A DNA stretch of 64,000 nt from Candidatus Pantoea bituminis (GTDB lineage Bacteria; Pseudomonadota; Gammaproteobacteria; Enterobacterales; Enterobacteriaceae): the NCBI RefSeq assembly GCF_018842675.1, contig NZ_JAGTWO010000004.1:1178001-1242000 (forward strand). The letters are read 5' to 3'. The notes below the pieces were generated by a model. The model was not told where the DNA came from and did not search any database. It worked only from the letters and a program-made list of their open reading frames with translations. Below, piece by piece: positions 1 through 8,774 of this stretch; the stretch's first letter is position 1; every line of letters starts with the position of its first letter. Both the position numbers and the translations under genes were made by a program.

Positions 1-22
1 TCATGTGTTGAGAAAGCACAAA

Positions 23-41
23 GCCGCTTGCAGGAAGCGGC
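23..41 (-). terminator. Rho-independent terminator-like hairpin
   Basis: A 7-bp GC-rich stem (GCCGCTT / AAGCGGC) with a 5-nt loop is followed on the minus strand by the T-rich stretch TTTGTGCTTT. It lies about 95 bp past the stop of the small minus-strand ORF at 136-339 and may end its transcript. Confidence 0.55.
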
Positions 42-135
42 AGGGGAATTTTAGGGTAACGCATGCGGCATCACGATTAAGGCGAAAGCGGCATTTAATC
101 AGTCTGCTGCCGCAAGGGCAAGTTGCCTGGAAAAG

Positions 136-339
136 TCAGTCGTTGGGCGGGATGGCAAAACTTTTCAGTGAAACGACAAAGTGGTGATGGCCTTTACTAA
201 TGCGCGCACCGCGATCGCACCAGTGTGACGCGAAACGAAAGAAATCGTCGCTACCCATGTCGTAAGCCAACTCAACTTTGCTAATGCCTGAATGCAACAT
301 CTCTTCTGCATCTTTTAGGCTTTTCGCTTTGATGACCAT
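136..339 (-). CDS. Unrecognised 67-residue protein
   Basis: I do not recognise this protein. The reading frame is open for 67 codons from an ATG at 339. A purine-rich GACGGA lies a few bases upstream as a possible ribosome binding site. A TTG five codons further upstream is a possible but less likely start. The product is soluble-looking and mixed in charge, with no signal peptide or membrane segment. It has a run of three histidines near residues 51-53 and one cysteine. A terminator-like hairpin lies downstream on the same strand. The opposite strand carries no better frame. Whether it is translated is inference. Confidence 0.45.
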   Translation of the reverse strand: MVIKAKSLKDAEEMLHSGISKVELAYDMGSDDFFRFASHWCDRGARISKGHHHFVVSLKSFAIPPND

Positions 340-545
340 AAAATTTTCCGTCAAAAATCAGGGGACTTTAGAGTAGGGTAGTTATGTGACGGTTTTGTTT
401 CACTTTAATGAAATGCTGTCACATTGTGTCTGTTATATGATCTTGAACACGGTTGCTTGCCGAAACTATCTCTTTGAATGTATTAATGAATGGACGCAAC
501 CTGTGGCACTTTTCTGAAAGTGAGTTCAGCAACAAAGGAGAGGAT

Positions 546-1094
546 ATGGAAATACCGCAACTGGACACATCTCGCTTGTTATTACGTCCTCTGGTCAGAG
601 AGGATGCGGTGCAGATTCAACAGGTTTTTCCTCGCTGGGAGCTGGTGCGTTATCTCACCCACCTGGTTCCCTGGCCCTATCCCGAAGATGGCGCGCAGCA
701 GTTTGTTTGCGGCTCGGCCTTGCCTGATATGCAAAAAGGGGTTGCCTGGCACTGGAGCATTCGGCCACGCACTCAACCGGAAAAACTGATTGGTGTGATT
801 TCGCTGCGGCTGGGTGAAGAGGACAATCGCGGGTTTTGGTTGATCCCGGAGTGGCAAGGGCAGGGCTTGATGAGTGAGGCGTGTCAGCGCGTTACCGATT
901 TCTGGTTCCGCGATCTCCAGCAAACGTGCCTGCGGGTGCCGAAAGCCGCCGATAATTTGGCTTCACGTCGAATTTCCGAAAGCAGCGGTATGCGGTTGGT
1001 TTGGTCGGGACGTAAAGCGTATGTCGCGGGCGAAATGGATGCGGAAATCTGGGAAATCAATCGCGAAGAGTGGTTTCGCCGCCATGGCGAATAA
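546..1094 (+). CDS. RimJ/RimL-type GNAT N-acetyltransferase
   Basis: This 182-residue protein looks like a GNAT acetyltransferase of the RimJ/RimL group, which moves an acetyl group from acetyl-CoA to a protein N-terminus or small amine. Visible hallmarks are the N-terminal strand with LDTSRLLLRPL, the central strand pair around LIGVISLRL, and the acetyl-CoA loop region PEWQGQGLMSEA, the usual Q/R-x-x-G-x-G/A pattern. The start at 546 was chosen because AAAGGAGAGG lies just before it. The frame stays open upstream to 453, but those codons have no family similarity. The true substrate cannot be read from sequence. It sits alone, ahead of the short ORF and tRNA-Pro on the other strand. Confidence 0.8.
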   Translation: MEIPQLDTSRLLLRPLVREDAVQIQQVFPRWELVRYLTHLVPWPYPEDGAQQFVCGSALPDMQKGVAWHWSIRPRTQPEKLIGVISLRLGEEDNRGFWLIPEWQGQGLMSEACQRVTDFWFRDLQQTCLRVPKAADNLASRRISESSGMRLVWSGRKAYVAGEMDAEIWEINREEWFRRHGE

Positions 1095-1101
1095 AATGAA
1101 A

Positions 1102-1127
1102 AAGGCCGCGCAACAGTTGGCGGCCTT
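1102..1127 (-). terminator. Intrinsic terminator for the small ORF
   Basis: An 8-bp perfect stem (AAGGCCGC / GCGGCCTT) with a 10-nt loop. On the minus strand it is followed by TTCATTTTAT. It sits 8 bp after the stop codon of the 25-codon minus-strand ORF and close to the end of the convergent GNAT gene, so it may serve both. Confidence 0.65.
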
Positions 1128-1135
1128 ATAGTGGG

Positions 1136-1213
1136 TTACTTCTTGTCTGGCTGTGGACTCTTATCGCCAGACTCTGGTGCTTCGGATGGATCGTCTTTTT
1201 CGACTAAATGCAT
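1136..1213 (-). CDS. Candidate 25-residue acidic small protein
   Basis: A 25-codon ORF begins with ATG at 1213 and ends with TAA at 1136-1138. The very strong purine-rich GAGAGGAGAG lies 3 bases before the ATG. The peptide starts MHLVEKDDPSEA and ends PQPDKK. It is hydrophilic, with seven acidic residues, four lysines and four prolines, and no hydrophobic stretch, so it should be soluble and disordered. A TATACT element preceded by C lies about 30 bp upstream of the start codon, and a stem-loop follows the stop. Promoter, ribosome binding site, ORF and terminator in under 160 bp make this a credible small-protein gene. I do not recognise the protein. Confidence 0.6.
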   Translation of the reverse strand: MHLVEKDDPSEAPESGDKSPQPDKK

Positions 1214-1244
1214 AATCTCTCCTCTCGTTACCCACACAACCTTG

Positions 1245-1251
1245 AGTATAG
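1245..1251 (-). promoter_or_regulatory. Putative sigma-S-type -10 element
   Basis: The minus strand reads CTATACT, an exact match to the extended -10 favoured by RpoS (C at -13). Transcription would start about 25 nt before the ATG of the 25-codon ORF. No convincing -35 box is visible, which is common for sigma-S promoters. Regulation by RpoS is inference. Confidence 0.45.
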
Positions 1252-1353
1252 ACAGGAATGCTCAGTTAAAAGGGATTTCAACGATAAATGTGACAAGCAG
1301 ATGAAAGTATTGAAAAAATAATGATTTTTTTGTCTCACCGTTTTCAGGCATAA

Positions 1354-1378
1354 AAAAGCAGCCATAAAGGCTGCTTTT
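1354..1378 (-). terminator. Terminator of tRNA-Pro
   Basis: A 10-bp stem (AAAAGCAGCC / GGCTGCTTTT) with a 5-nt loop ends in a T run on the minus strand and lies 9 bp after the CCA end of the tRNA gene. Confidence 0.85.
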
Positions 1379-1386
1379 AGGGAATT

Positions 1387-1463
1387 TGGTCGGCACGAGA
1401 GGATTTGAACCTCCGACCCCGGACACCCCATGACCGTGCGCTACCAGGCTGCGCTACGTGCCG
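1387..1463 (-). tRNA. proL: tRNA-Pro (anticodon GGG)
   Basis: A 77-nt tRNA read on the minus strand. It has the acceptor stem CGGCACG / CGTGCCG, the D-loop with AGCCTGGTAGCG, the anticodon loop ATGGGGT giving anticodon GGG, the T arm GGAGGTTCAAATCC, and an encoded 3' CCA. It reads CCC proline codons and corresponds in sequence and position (next to yejM) to E. coli proL. Compared with the E. coli sequence as I recall it, the anticodon stem shows paired changes that keep the base pairs. Confidence 0.96.
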
Positions 1464-1536
1464 AACTGTGGGAAATGAGTCTACTGAAAATTGCTGTGAA
1501 TGCAAGTTCTCAACAGACTAACTGCCTCATAATTAA

Positions 1537-3291
1537 TCAGTTTGCAATAAAGCGCTTCTCTTCCGTGAGAACTTGCAACAGCAGCGCTAACTGCGGTTTA
1601 TGATCTTTGAGGGCATTTCCTTGTGCATCATAGGCGCGATAGCTGCCGTTGTTATTCAGCACCAGCGTCACCTGCGGTGTCGTGATAACTAACTTATTCT
1701 CTTCGCTGCTGGCGACCCAGTCATGACGGCGTTGCACAGCAAAAAGATCTTCGCCCTGAGAATAATTGACTGGATTGGTGCGCACATGCAGCAGACGTTG
1801 CATCAACGTAGCCATCACGTCTTGATGATCAGTCAGGCGGCTAACCGTCTGAGCTGGAGTGTCTGGCCAGTGTATGACTAACGGAACCTGCAGATTTGCG
1901 CGATTACCCGAGCTGTCGACATTACCCTCCAACGCCAGTCCGCGCTGGGCGGTTATCACCACGACGGTGTTTTTCAGCAAATCTCGCTGCTCTAGCGTGG
2001 TCAGCACATTATGAATCTGATCGTCGATCGCGGTGCTCTGACGAAGATAGCTACGCTGGCGCGCCTTGGCATTATCACTGCTGAGATTGACGCCATTCAG
2101 TGCGACCCATGAGAACCACGGATTACCTTCGCCTTTCTGCTGATTTAACCAGTTTTGCCATTGCGTCACGGTGGCGCTGTTTGGCTGACTGTTGCTGGCG
2201 GGCAACGAATAGTCGGTCAGCAATGCCTGGCGATAAAGCGGCAGATTAAAGCCGTCAGACGAGAACAAACCAAGCTGATAACCCTGGCTGCTCAACGCGC
2301 CGAGCAGCACCGATGGCGTACGCGACGCCAGCACGCCATTCATATAGCTTGAGGAGATGCCATAAAACAGGCCAAACAGCCCTTTTTCAGGCGTATCGCC
2401 TGCACTAAAGTGCTGCGTAAACCGCACATTGTCATTGGCGAACTGGTTCAGTTCAGGCAACGCTTTTGCCATGCTGGCGCTGTTCAGGCCATCGACCGTA
2501 ATCACCAGCAGATTGTTGCGCGTACCCGCGTCGCGGAAAGTGATATCACTGAGTGGATATTGCACTGACAGCGCTTCAGGATCGCCTTGCTGCACCAGTC
2601 GACGCTGATACTCCTGCGCATCCAGCAAGCCATGACGTTCAAGAAAACGGCGTGCCGTCATCGGATAAGAGAGCGGTAGGTTGGCGCGCTGCATGGTAAT
2701 CGGACGATAGAAGTTAGCATCCGCCCAGATATACATCAGGTGGCTGGCGAAAAAGGCGCTGATAAACAGCGCCGCCAGCGGCTTGCCAAAGGAGCGGCGA
2801 TTAAGGCTGCGCAGCTTCTGCCAGCTCCAGGTAGCGAACAGCATTTGCACCAGGAAGATCAGCGGCACGCTGATAAACATCAGTTGCCAGTCACGCGCCA
2901 TTTCGCTTTGGTCGGGGTTAATGACCAGTTCCCAGACCACGGGATTGAGGTGCAAGTGAAAGCGGCTAAACACCGCGCTGTCCACCATCACCAATGTTAA
3001 TCCGGCAGTGGCCACCACCGCCGATAACACCCTTAACAGGCGCTGCGACATCACCACAAAGGTGAGTGGGAAGATAATCAGCAGATAAGCCGCAAAGACG
3101 ATAAAGCTGAAGTGGCCAATCCAGCTGCTATAGGCGTAAATACGCCCAGTCAGCGAAGAGGGCCAGTCGGCGACCAACAGGTAGCGACTGCCTAAAATCA
3201 GCGCGAATAAAATATTAAACAACGCAAACCAATGCCCCCAGCTGATCATCTGGGAGACTTTTTCGCGGTAGCGCTGCCGGTTGGTTACCAT
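1537..3291 (-). CDS. yejM: Inner-membrane LPS sensor YejM (PbgA/LapC)
   Basis: YejM, also called PbgA or LapC, is an inner-membrane protein that senses periplasmic-leaflet LPS and tunes LpxC turnover through LapB and FtsH. The 584-residue product is within two residues of the E. coli length. The first about 190 residues hold five hydrophobic segments, and the rest is a periplasmic alkaline-phosphatase/sulfatase-like domain with LLVITVDGLNS around residue 260. The family domain lacks a full metal-binding set and is thought not to be an active sulfatase. It follows yejL by 14 bp and is probably cotranscribed with it. The gene is intact. Confidence 0.95.
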   Translation of the reverse strand: MVTNRQRYREKVSQMISWGHWFALFNILFALILGSRYLLVADWPSSLTGRIYAYSSWIGHFSFIVFAAYLLIIFPLTFVVMSQRLLRVLSAVVATAGLTLVMVDSAVFSRFHLHLNPVVWELVINPDQSEMARDWQLMFISVPLIFLVQMLFATWSWQKLRSLNRRSFGKPLAALFISAFFASHLMYIWADANFYRPITMQRANLPLSYPMTARRFLERHGLLDAQEYQRRLVQQGDPEALSVQYPLSDITFRDAGTRNNLLVITVDGLNSASMAKALPELNQFANDNVRFTQHFSAGDTPEKGLFGLFYGISSSYMNGVLASRTPSVLLGALSSQGYQLGLFSSDGFNLPLYRQALLTDYSLPASNSQPNSATVTQWQNWLNQQKGEGNPWFSWVALNGVNLSSDNAKARQRSYLRQSTAIDDQIHNVLTTLEQRDLLKNTVVVITAQRGLALEGNVDSSGNRANLQVPLVIHWPDTPAQTVSRLTDHQDVMATLMQRLLHVRTNPVNYSQGEDLFAVQRRHDWVASSEENKLVITTPQVTLVLNNNGSYRAYDAQGNALKDHKPQLALLLQVLTEEKRFIAN

Positions 3292-3305
3292 ATTATGAGA
3301 TCAAA

Positions 3306-3533
3306 TTAATGAGCGTTATCGTCACGGACTGAAGACTGCAAAGCTTCAGCGAAAGATCGGGCCAGTGAACGGCGTTGAGCCGGGGCCACATCGTTGTTGA
3401 TCAAATTGGTGACCATGTTCCCCAACACCATCAGGGAAAGGTCGGTTGGCGCCTGGTCTTTTTCCAGAACCTGCACCATTTTCGCGAGGAGTTGTTCTAC
3501 GCGTTCGTCACTATAACGGGATGATTGTGGCAT
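3306..3533 (-). CDS. yejL: Conserved small protein YejL (UPF0352)
   Basis: A 75-residue protein starting [16 protein letters not shown], the same length as E. coli YejL. It is short, helical and soluble-looking, and its function is unknown. The frame is open upstream to 3644, but the start at 3533 matches the family N-terminus and the longer version would run into the divergent yejK leader. It lies between yejK (divergent) and yejM (14 bp downstream). The order yejK/yejL/yejM is conserved in enterobacteria. Confidence 0.92.
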   Translation of the reverse strand: MPQSSRYSDERVEQLLAKMVQVLEKDQAPTDLSLMVLGNMVTNLINNDVAPAQRRSLARSFAEALQSSVRDDNAH

Positions 3534-3691
3534 ATCGTCGTCTAATCTCGTTTCAAAAGGCGATATATTACCGTAACAACGCGGTTTTTTCCGCACTTTT
3601 ATCGAAAGCGCACCGTTGGTTTTACGCATGGAGTTGAAAGCCATTGCAGGCGGTGATTGAATACGCGCCTGAGCTTAAAGGAGAGTCTACC

Positions 3692-4696
3692 ATGAGTCTG
3701 GATATCGACCAGATTGCCCTGCATCAGTTAATCAAACGTGATGAGAATCAGTTAGAGCTGCTGCTGCGCGATTCCTTGCTGCCCGCGACGAAAACAGTTG
3801 AGTCGATGGTGGAAGAGTTGCACCGCGTTTACAGCGTCAAAAGTAAAGCTTACGGCCTGTTTAATACCGACAGCGAACTGGCGGAAGCGCTACGCAACTG
3901 CCGCAAAGGCAACGATGATTTTCTCGCCTTCAGCCGTGCAGCTACCGGCCGTCTGCGCGATGAGCTGGCAAAATATCCGTTTGCCGAAGGTGGCGTGGTG
4001 CTGTTTATCCAGTATCGCTATCTGGCGGTGGAATATTTGCTGGTAACGGTGCTGAACAGCCAGTCCAGCATGCGTGTTAATGAGCAGATGGATATCAGCA
4101 GCACCCATTATCTGGATATTAATCATGCCGATATTGTGGCACGCATTGATTTAACCGAATGGGAAACCAATCCAGAATCGACTCGCTATCTGACCTTCCT
4201 GCGTGGTCGGGTTGGGCGTAAAGTGTCTGATTTCTTCATGGACTTCCTCGGCGCAGAAGTCGGTTTAGATACCAAAGCGCAAAACCGTGGCTTGCTGCAG
4301 GCGGTAGACGATTATTGCGACGAATCGAACCTGGATAAAAACGAACGTCAGAATTACCGTCAGCAGGTTTACACCTACTGCAACGATCAACTGCAGGCGG
4401 GCGAAGAAATTGCTTTGGAAGATCTTTCAAGCGAACTGCCGCCATTAGGCGAAAAAACCTTTCAGGCGTTTACCCAAGAGCAGGGTTACGAGCTGGAGGA
4501 ACACTTCCCCGCAGACCGCAGCACGTTGCGTCAGTTAACCAAGTTTGCAGGCAGCGGTGGAGGATTAACGTTGAATTTTGATGCCATGCTGCTCGGCGAG
4601 CGAATCTTTTGGGATCCGGCCACCGACACGCTGACCATTAAAGGAACGCCACCGAATTTGCGCGATCAGCTACAGCGTCGTACCAGCAGCAAATAA
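3692..4696 (+). CDS. yejK: Nucleoid-associated protein YejK (NdpA)
   Basis: YejK/NdpA is a nucleoid-associated protein of about 335 residues; here it has 334. The start at 3692 ([17 protein letters not shown]) is preceded by AAAGGAGAG with good spacing. The upstream in-frame ATG at 3644 would add 16 residues with no family match. The protein is soluble and acidic with a conserved middle region [23 protein letters not shown]. In other bacteria the family is associated with DNA and topoisomerase function, but its exact role is not settled. It is divergent from yejL with about 160 bp between start codons, so the promoters lie there. Confidence 0.94.
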   Translation: MSLDIDQIALHQLIKRDENQLELLLRDSLLPATKTVESMVEELHRVYSVKSKAYGLFNTDSELAEALRNCRKGNDDFLAFSRAATGRLRDELAKYPFAEGGVVLFIQYRYLAVEYLLVTVLNSQSSMRVNEQMDISSTHYLDINHADIVARIDLTEWETNPESTRYLTFLRGRVGRKVSDFFMDFLGAEVGLDTKAQNRGLLQAVDDYCDESNLDKNERQNYRQQVYTYCNDQLQAGEEIALEDLSSELPPLGEKTFQAFTQEQGYELEEHFPADRSTLRQLTKFAGSGGGLTLNFDAMLLGERIFWDPATDTLTIKGTPPNLRDQLQRRTSSK

Positions 4697-4702
4697 CTGA
4701 AA

Positions 4703-4727
4703 AGCCGGGCACATCCTCGCCCGGTTT
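4703..4727 (+). terminator. Terminator after yejK
   Basis: An 8-bp GC-rich stem (AGCCGGGC / GCCCGGTT with one G-T pair) and an 8-nt loop start 6 bp after the yejK stop, followed by TTTACTTT. Confidence 0.65.
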
Positions 4728-4811
4728 ACTTTGAAACAGGACATTTTCTTTTCACCTACTTTTTTGAAGTATCTCAAACAAATTAAAGATGATTTGAAAT
4801 CAGCATTGCCC

Positions 4812-5720
4812 TCAGAGTGGCTGAACCAACATCGCTTTGTTCTCTGATAAAATCTGCAGTAAGGCCATGACGTTGGGTTCATCGTTGCCTTTTAGCCAAG
4901 CGACACTCAGCGGCAGTTTTTTTACTTTTTCATCAATGCTGAGTGAAATATAGGTCACGCCTTCGCTGTTAATGTTGCGAAACGACGTGGGAACGATCGC
5001 TAATCCCAGCCCGGCAGAGACAAAGCTTAAAATGGTCTGCTTCTCTTCAGCAAATTGCGCAATATGGGGCGTAAGTCCAGCGGATTTAAAGATATTCATG
5101 GTCAAATCGTGGCTATGCGGTCGGGTCCTGCGCTCCGGCACAATCATCGACTCCTCTTTAAAGTCCATTACGCTAACCACGTCTCTGTTCGCCAGGGTGT
5201 GATTCACCGGCACGGCAAGCACGCAGGTTTCGCGGGTAATTAAGCGCATATCAAGGCGGGCGTCGAGACTTTCCGGTGGCCGAATAAAAATCATATCCAG
5301 CCAACCCGATTTTAAACGGGGAATAAGGTTAACCGTTTTGTCTTCGCTTAAATGAATATCCGTATCTGGGTAAATTTGCATAAAGTGATTTAACAGGTGG
5401 GGAATTAAACCCTGTGCTGCGCTATCAATGGCGCCAATACGCAATACTTTCCTGCCACGTTTATTTGCTGCTCTAAATCTCAGCGCAAGCTCATCAAATT
5501 GCGTCACCAACTTTACCGCTTCATCAAAAAATTCTACGCCTTCTTGGGTTAATGCCACGTTGCGGGTTGAACGGTTTAACAACCGCACGCCAAGGTCCTC
5601 TTCCAGCAAGCGAATAAAGCGACTTAGTGACGCAGGCATCATTTCCATTCTTTGTGCTGCGCGGCCAAAATGGAGATCCTGGCCTACCGCAATGAAGCAT
5701 CGCAATTGATTTATATCCAT
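4812..5720 (-). CDS. LysR-type transcriptional regulator
   Basis: A 302-residue LysR-family regulator. Residues 1-60 hold the winged helix-turn-helix (MDINQLRCFIAVGQDLHFGR and the ASLSRFIRLLEEDLGVRLL recognition region). Residues about 90-300 form the periplasmic-binding-protein-like effector domain. It is divergent from the MFS transporter and dehydrogenase genes, with 130 bp between starts. That is the usual arrangement for a LysR activator of a catabolic operon. The likely inducer is a small hydroxy-dicarboxylate such as tartrate or malate, inferred only from the neighbours. The trio sits between yejK and rplY, which are adjacent in E. coli. Confidence 0.88.
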   Translation of the reverse strand: MDINQLRCFIAVGQDLHFGRAAQRMEMMPASLSRFIRLLEEDLGVRLLNRSTRNVALTQEGVEFFDEAVKLVTQFDELALRFRAANKRGRKVLRIGAIDSAAQGLIPHLLNHFMQIYPDTDIHLSEDKTVNLIPRLKSGWLDMIFIRPPESLDARLDMRLITRETCVLAVPVNHTLANRDVVSVMDFKEESMIVPERRTRPHSHDLTMNIFKSAGLTPHIAQFAEEKQTILSFVSAGLGLAIVPTSFRNINSEGVTYISLSIDEKVKKLPLSVAWLKGNDEPNVMALLQILSENKAMLVQPL

Positions 5721-5850
5721 AAATTTTCCGCTCGCTCATTATTCAAATAATTTATATAAACCCGCGCCAATGATAACGCTCAGCAAATCGGCATACTGAG
5801 CTCGAACACAAAAAAATAACATTCCCTACACAAACCTGGAGCACTTTAAT

Positions 5851-7175
5851 ATGAACTCTCACCTCGAAAAAAGGGTGATGCGTAAAGTAACTCTACGCAT
5901 TGTGCCCTTCATTATGCTGCTTTATTTCATCGCTTTTCTTGACCGCGTAAATATTGGCTTTGCTGCGTTAACCATGAATCAGGATTTAGGTTTTTCGCCA
6001 ACGGTATTTGGTTTGGGCGCAGGTATCTTTTTTCTGGGTTATTTTTTGTTTGAAGTACCGTCCAATCTTATTTTGCATAAAGTCGGGGCACGTATTTGGA
6101 TTGCCCGCGTGATGATCACATGGGGATTGGTTTCGGCCTGCATGGCTTTTGTGCAAGGCACGACCAGTTTTTATATCTTGCGCTTTTTACTGGGCGTGGC
6201 CGAAGCTGGATTTTTCCCGGCATCATTCTTTACCTTAGTTTCTGGTTTCCGGCAGCGCGCCGTGCGCAGGTCACGGCCATTTTTATGGCGGCAGCTCCCC
6301 TCTCAACGGCCTTGGGTTCCCCGCTTTCGGCGGCGCTGTTGGAAATGCACGGCTTGCTGGGTTATGCCGGCTGGCAGTGGATGTTCATGTTGGAAGCCGT
6401 TCCTGCGGTGATCTTTGGCGTTGTGGTGCTGTTTTTTCTGACCGATCGTCCGGCGAAAGCCAAATGGTTGACTGACGAAGAGCGCGCATGGTTGCAGAAC
6501 ACTATGCAGGCTGAAGAGCAGGCGAGGGCAGTAAAACAGGGCCACAGCAGCGTTTGGCGCGGCCTGGCCGATCGTCGTGTATTCGCGCTGGCGCTGGTCT
6601 ATTTCGGCACTTCAGCCGGGCTTTACACGCTGGGCATTTGGTCGCCTCAGATCATTCACTCCTTCGGCGCGTCGTCGATGAACATTGGTTTTCTCAATGC
6701 GTTTCCAGCGGTGATCGGCGTAATCGCGATGATCCTCTGGGCGCGTCACTCCGATCGTACCGGTGAACGCAGTTGGCACGTGATAGGGGCCTGTTTGCTG
6801 GCTGCGGCGGGGCTAATCTACGCCGGTAATGTCAGTTCGCTGCTGGCAGTGATCCTGGCCTTAACGCTGGTCACGGTAGGGATCAGTTGCTCAAAACCGC
6901 CGCTGTGGAGCATGCCAACGCTGTTTCTTTCAGGCCCGGCTGCGGCGGCAGGCATCGCCACTATTAATTCCATCGGCAATCTGGGCGGCTTCGTAGGACC
7001 GATGATGATTGGCGTTATTCGCCAGCAAACTGGCGCCTACACGTGGGGGCTCTATTTCGTCGCCGGTCTGCTGGCGCTCTCTGCTGTGATCGTTTTCCTG
7101 CTGTCTGCCAATAGCAAAACTCCGCAGGCGGCTGAGCTGGCTCATCCTAAAACTCCTCATGCTAAAACCCATTAA
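5851..7175 (+). CDS. MFS anion:cation symporter (frameshifted in this sequence)
   Basis: A major facilitator of the anion:cation symporter family (tartrate/phthalate permease type), about 441 residues with 12 predicted membrane helices. It presumably imports the substrate of the downstream dehydrogenase. Signature stretches are FLDRVNIGFAAL after helix 1 and FFPGIILYLSFWFP in the central part. The start at 5851 follows CCTGGAG. The frame breaks at 6219-6220, where CCCGG must be CCCGGG to continue into the family sequence. Restoring one G joins both halves without loss. This matches the other homopolymer deletions in the window, so the gene is probably intact in the cell. Confidence 0.85.
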
Positions 7176-7193
7176 TTGATTCTGGAGAATCCT

Positions 7194-8282
7194 ATGCGTA
7201 CTTATTCTATTGCTGCTATTCCTGCTGACGGTATCGGCCCTGAAGTGATCTCTGCGGGCGTTGAGGTGCTGCGCGCTCTGGAGCGTCAAAACAGCGGTTT
7301 GAAATTTGCCGTTGAAACCTTTGATTGGGGTTCGGATTACTATAAACAGCACGGCGTGATGATGCCGGAACAGGGGCTGCAAACGCTGAAGAAATTTGAC
7401 GCCATTTACTTTGGTGCGGTGGGCGCACCAGACGTTCCCGATCACATCACGTTATGGGGCCTGCGTTTGCCGATTTGCCAGGGCTTTGATCAATATGCCA
7501 ACGTGCGCCCAACCAAAATTCTGCCGGGGATTACGCCACCGCTGCGTCATTGCGGACCTGGCGATCTCGACTGGGTGATTGTGCGTGAAAACTCGGAAGG
7601 GGAATATTCGGGTAACGGTGGTCGGACACATAAAGGCTTGCCGGAGGAAGTGGGAACAGAAGTCGCGATTTTTACCCGCGTTGGCGTTACCCGTATTATG
7701 CGGTATGCCTTTAAACTGGCTCAGTCGCGTCCGCGCAAGTTGCTGACGGTCGTCACCAAATCGAATGCGCAGCGACACGGCATGGTGATGTGGGATGAAA
7801 TTGCGGCTGAAGTGGCGCTGGAATTTCCTGACGTGAAGTGGGACAAAATGCTGGTGGATGCGATGACGCACCGCATGACGCTACATCCGCAAAGCCTGGA
7901 TACCATTGTCGCGACCAATCTGCACGCCGACATTCTCTCTGACCTGGCCGGTGCGCTGGCGGGCAGCCTTGGCGTCGCGCCAACAGCGAACATCGATCCT
8001 GAACGACGTTTTCCTTCTATGTTTGAACCGATTCACGGCTCAGCTTTTGATATCACCGGCAAAGGCGTGGCGAATCCGGTTGCCAGTTTCTGGACTGCGG
8101 TGCAGATGCTCCAGCATCTCGGTGAACATGATGCGGCAGCGCTGGTTATGGAAGCGATCGAAAATGTGTGTGCAAAAGGGATATTGACGCCAGATGTGGG
8201 CGGCACGGCGAAAACAGCGGATGTGACGCGGGCGGTAGTGGCATTTATTGAATCGAAGGTGCAGGTAGCAGAAATCGCGTAA
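7194..8282 (+). CDS. Tartrate/D-malate dehydrogenase (decarboxylating)
   Basis: A 362-residue member of the isopropylmalate/isocitrate dehydrogenase family, closest in feel to tartrate dehydrogenase/decarboxylase and D-malate dehydrogenase DmlA. These oxidise and decarboxylate a 2-hydroxy acid with NAD and a divalent metal. Visible are the N-terminal AIPADGIGPEV, VRENSEGEYS (substrate-binding and phosphate-loop equivalent), the catalytic-lysine region VTKSNAQRHG, the metal site NLHADILSDLAGA, and FEPIHGSAFDITGKG in the NAD site. The start at 7194 follows TGGAGAATCCT. It is 18 bp behind the MFS gene and cotranscribed with it. The exact substrate cannot be decided from sequence. Confidence 0.85.
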   Translation: MRTYSIAAIPADGIGPEVISAGVEVLRALERQNSGLKFAVETFDWGSDYYKQHGVMMPEQGLQTLKKFDAIYFGAVGAPDVPDHITLWGLRLPICQGFDQYANVRPTKILPGITPPLRHCGPGDLDWVIVRENSEGEYSGNGGRTHKGLPEEVGTEVAIFTRVGVTRIMRYAFKLAQSRPRKLLTVVTKSNAQRHGMVMWDEIAAEVALEFPDVKWDKMLVDAMTHRMTLHPQSLDTIVATNLHADILSDLAGALAGSLGVAPTANIDPERRFPSMFEPIHGSAFDITGKGVANPVASFWTAVQMLQHLGEHDAAALVMEAIENVCAKGILTPDVGGTAKTADVTRAVVAFIESKVQVAEIA

Positions 8283-8321
8283 GCGTTAACCGAACCCGGC
8301 AAGATTGCAGGCAAAATAAAA

Positions 8322-8343
8322 GGGCCGGTTTCTCAACCGGCCC
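8322..8343 (-). terminator. Terminator between dehydrogenase gene and rplY
   Basis: A 9-bp perfect stem (GGGCCGGTT / AACCGGCCC) with a TCTC loop. On the minus strand it is followed by TTTTATTTT, so it ends the rplY transcript. It may also act for the convergent dehydrogenase operon. Confidence 0.85.
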
Positions 8344-8367
8344 CTCTACTTTCAACCCATTCGGCGA

Positions 8368-8652
8368 TTAAGCGCGAACGAAGTCGATGTGGTGCAGTTT
8401 TGGCTTGAACGGGTGACGCTGAACAGCCTGCACTTTAACTTTAACTTCTTTACCATCAACAACCAGAGTGATGACTTCGTCGTAGAAGCCAGGCTTGGTC
8501 TGCTGGTTCATTACGGAATCGTGATCCAGGTCGATAGCAACAGCGGCTTCATTACCACCATAAATGATAGCTGGGAAGCGGTTCGCTGTACGCAGGCGGC
8601 GGCTCGCACCCTTACCCTGCTCTTTACGTTCTACTGCATTGATAGTGAACAT
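8368..8652 (-). CDS. rplY: Ribosomal protein L25
   Basis: A 94-residue L25 protein of the short, single-domain form that binds 5S rRNA in the large ribosomal subunit. It starts [20 protein letters not shown] and ends HHIDFVRA, and its length equals the E. coli protein. It sits downstream of radD on the same strand with a 122-bp gap that holds its own leader. A strong terminator follows. The gene is intact. Confidence 0.97.
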   Translation of the reverse strand: MFTINAVERKEQGKGASRRLRTANRFPAIIYGGNEAAVAIDLDHDSVMNQQTKPGFYDEVITLVVDGKEVKVKVQAVQRHPFKPKLHHIDFVRA

Positions 8653-8774
8653 TGATATTTCTCTTTATGATTCCTGCTACAGGCGACCCAGCAACAGGAG
8701 GGTTATTCAAAATCGCTGATGCACATGCAAAAGCGGGCGGCATTATAGCCCTTATGCCAAAGGCGGGCAAATGA

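Noticed and set aside
1387..1463. tRNA-Pro as an integration site for a genomic island
   Set aside because: No integrase gene and no direct repeat of the tRNA 3' end were found in the flanking sequence.
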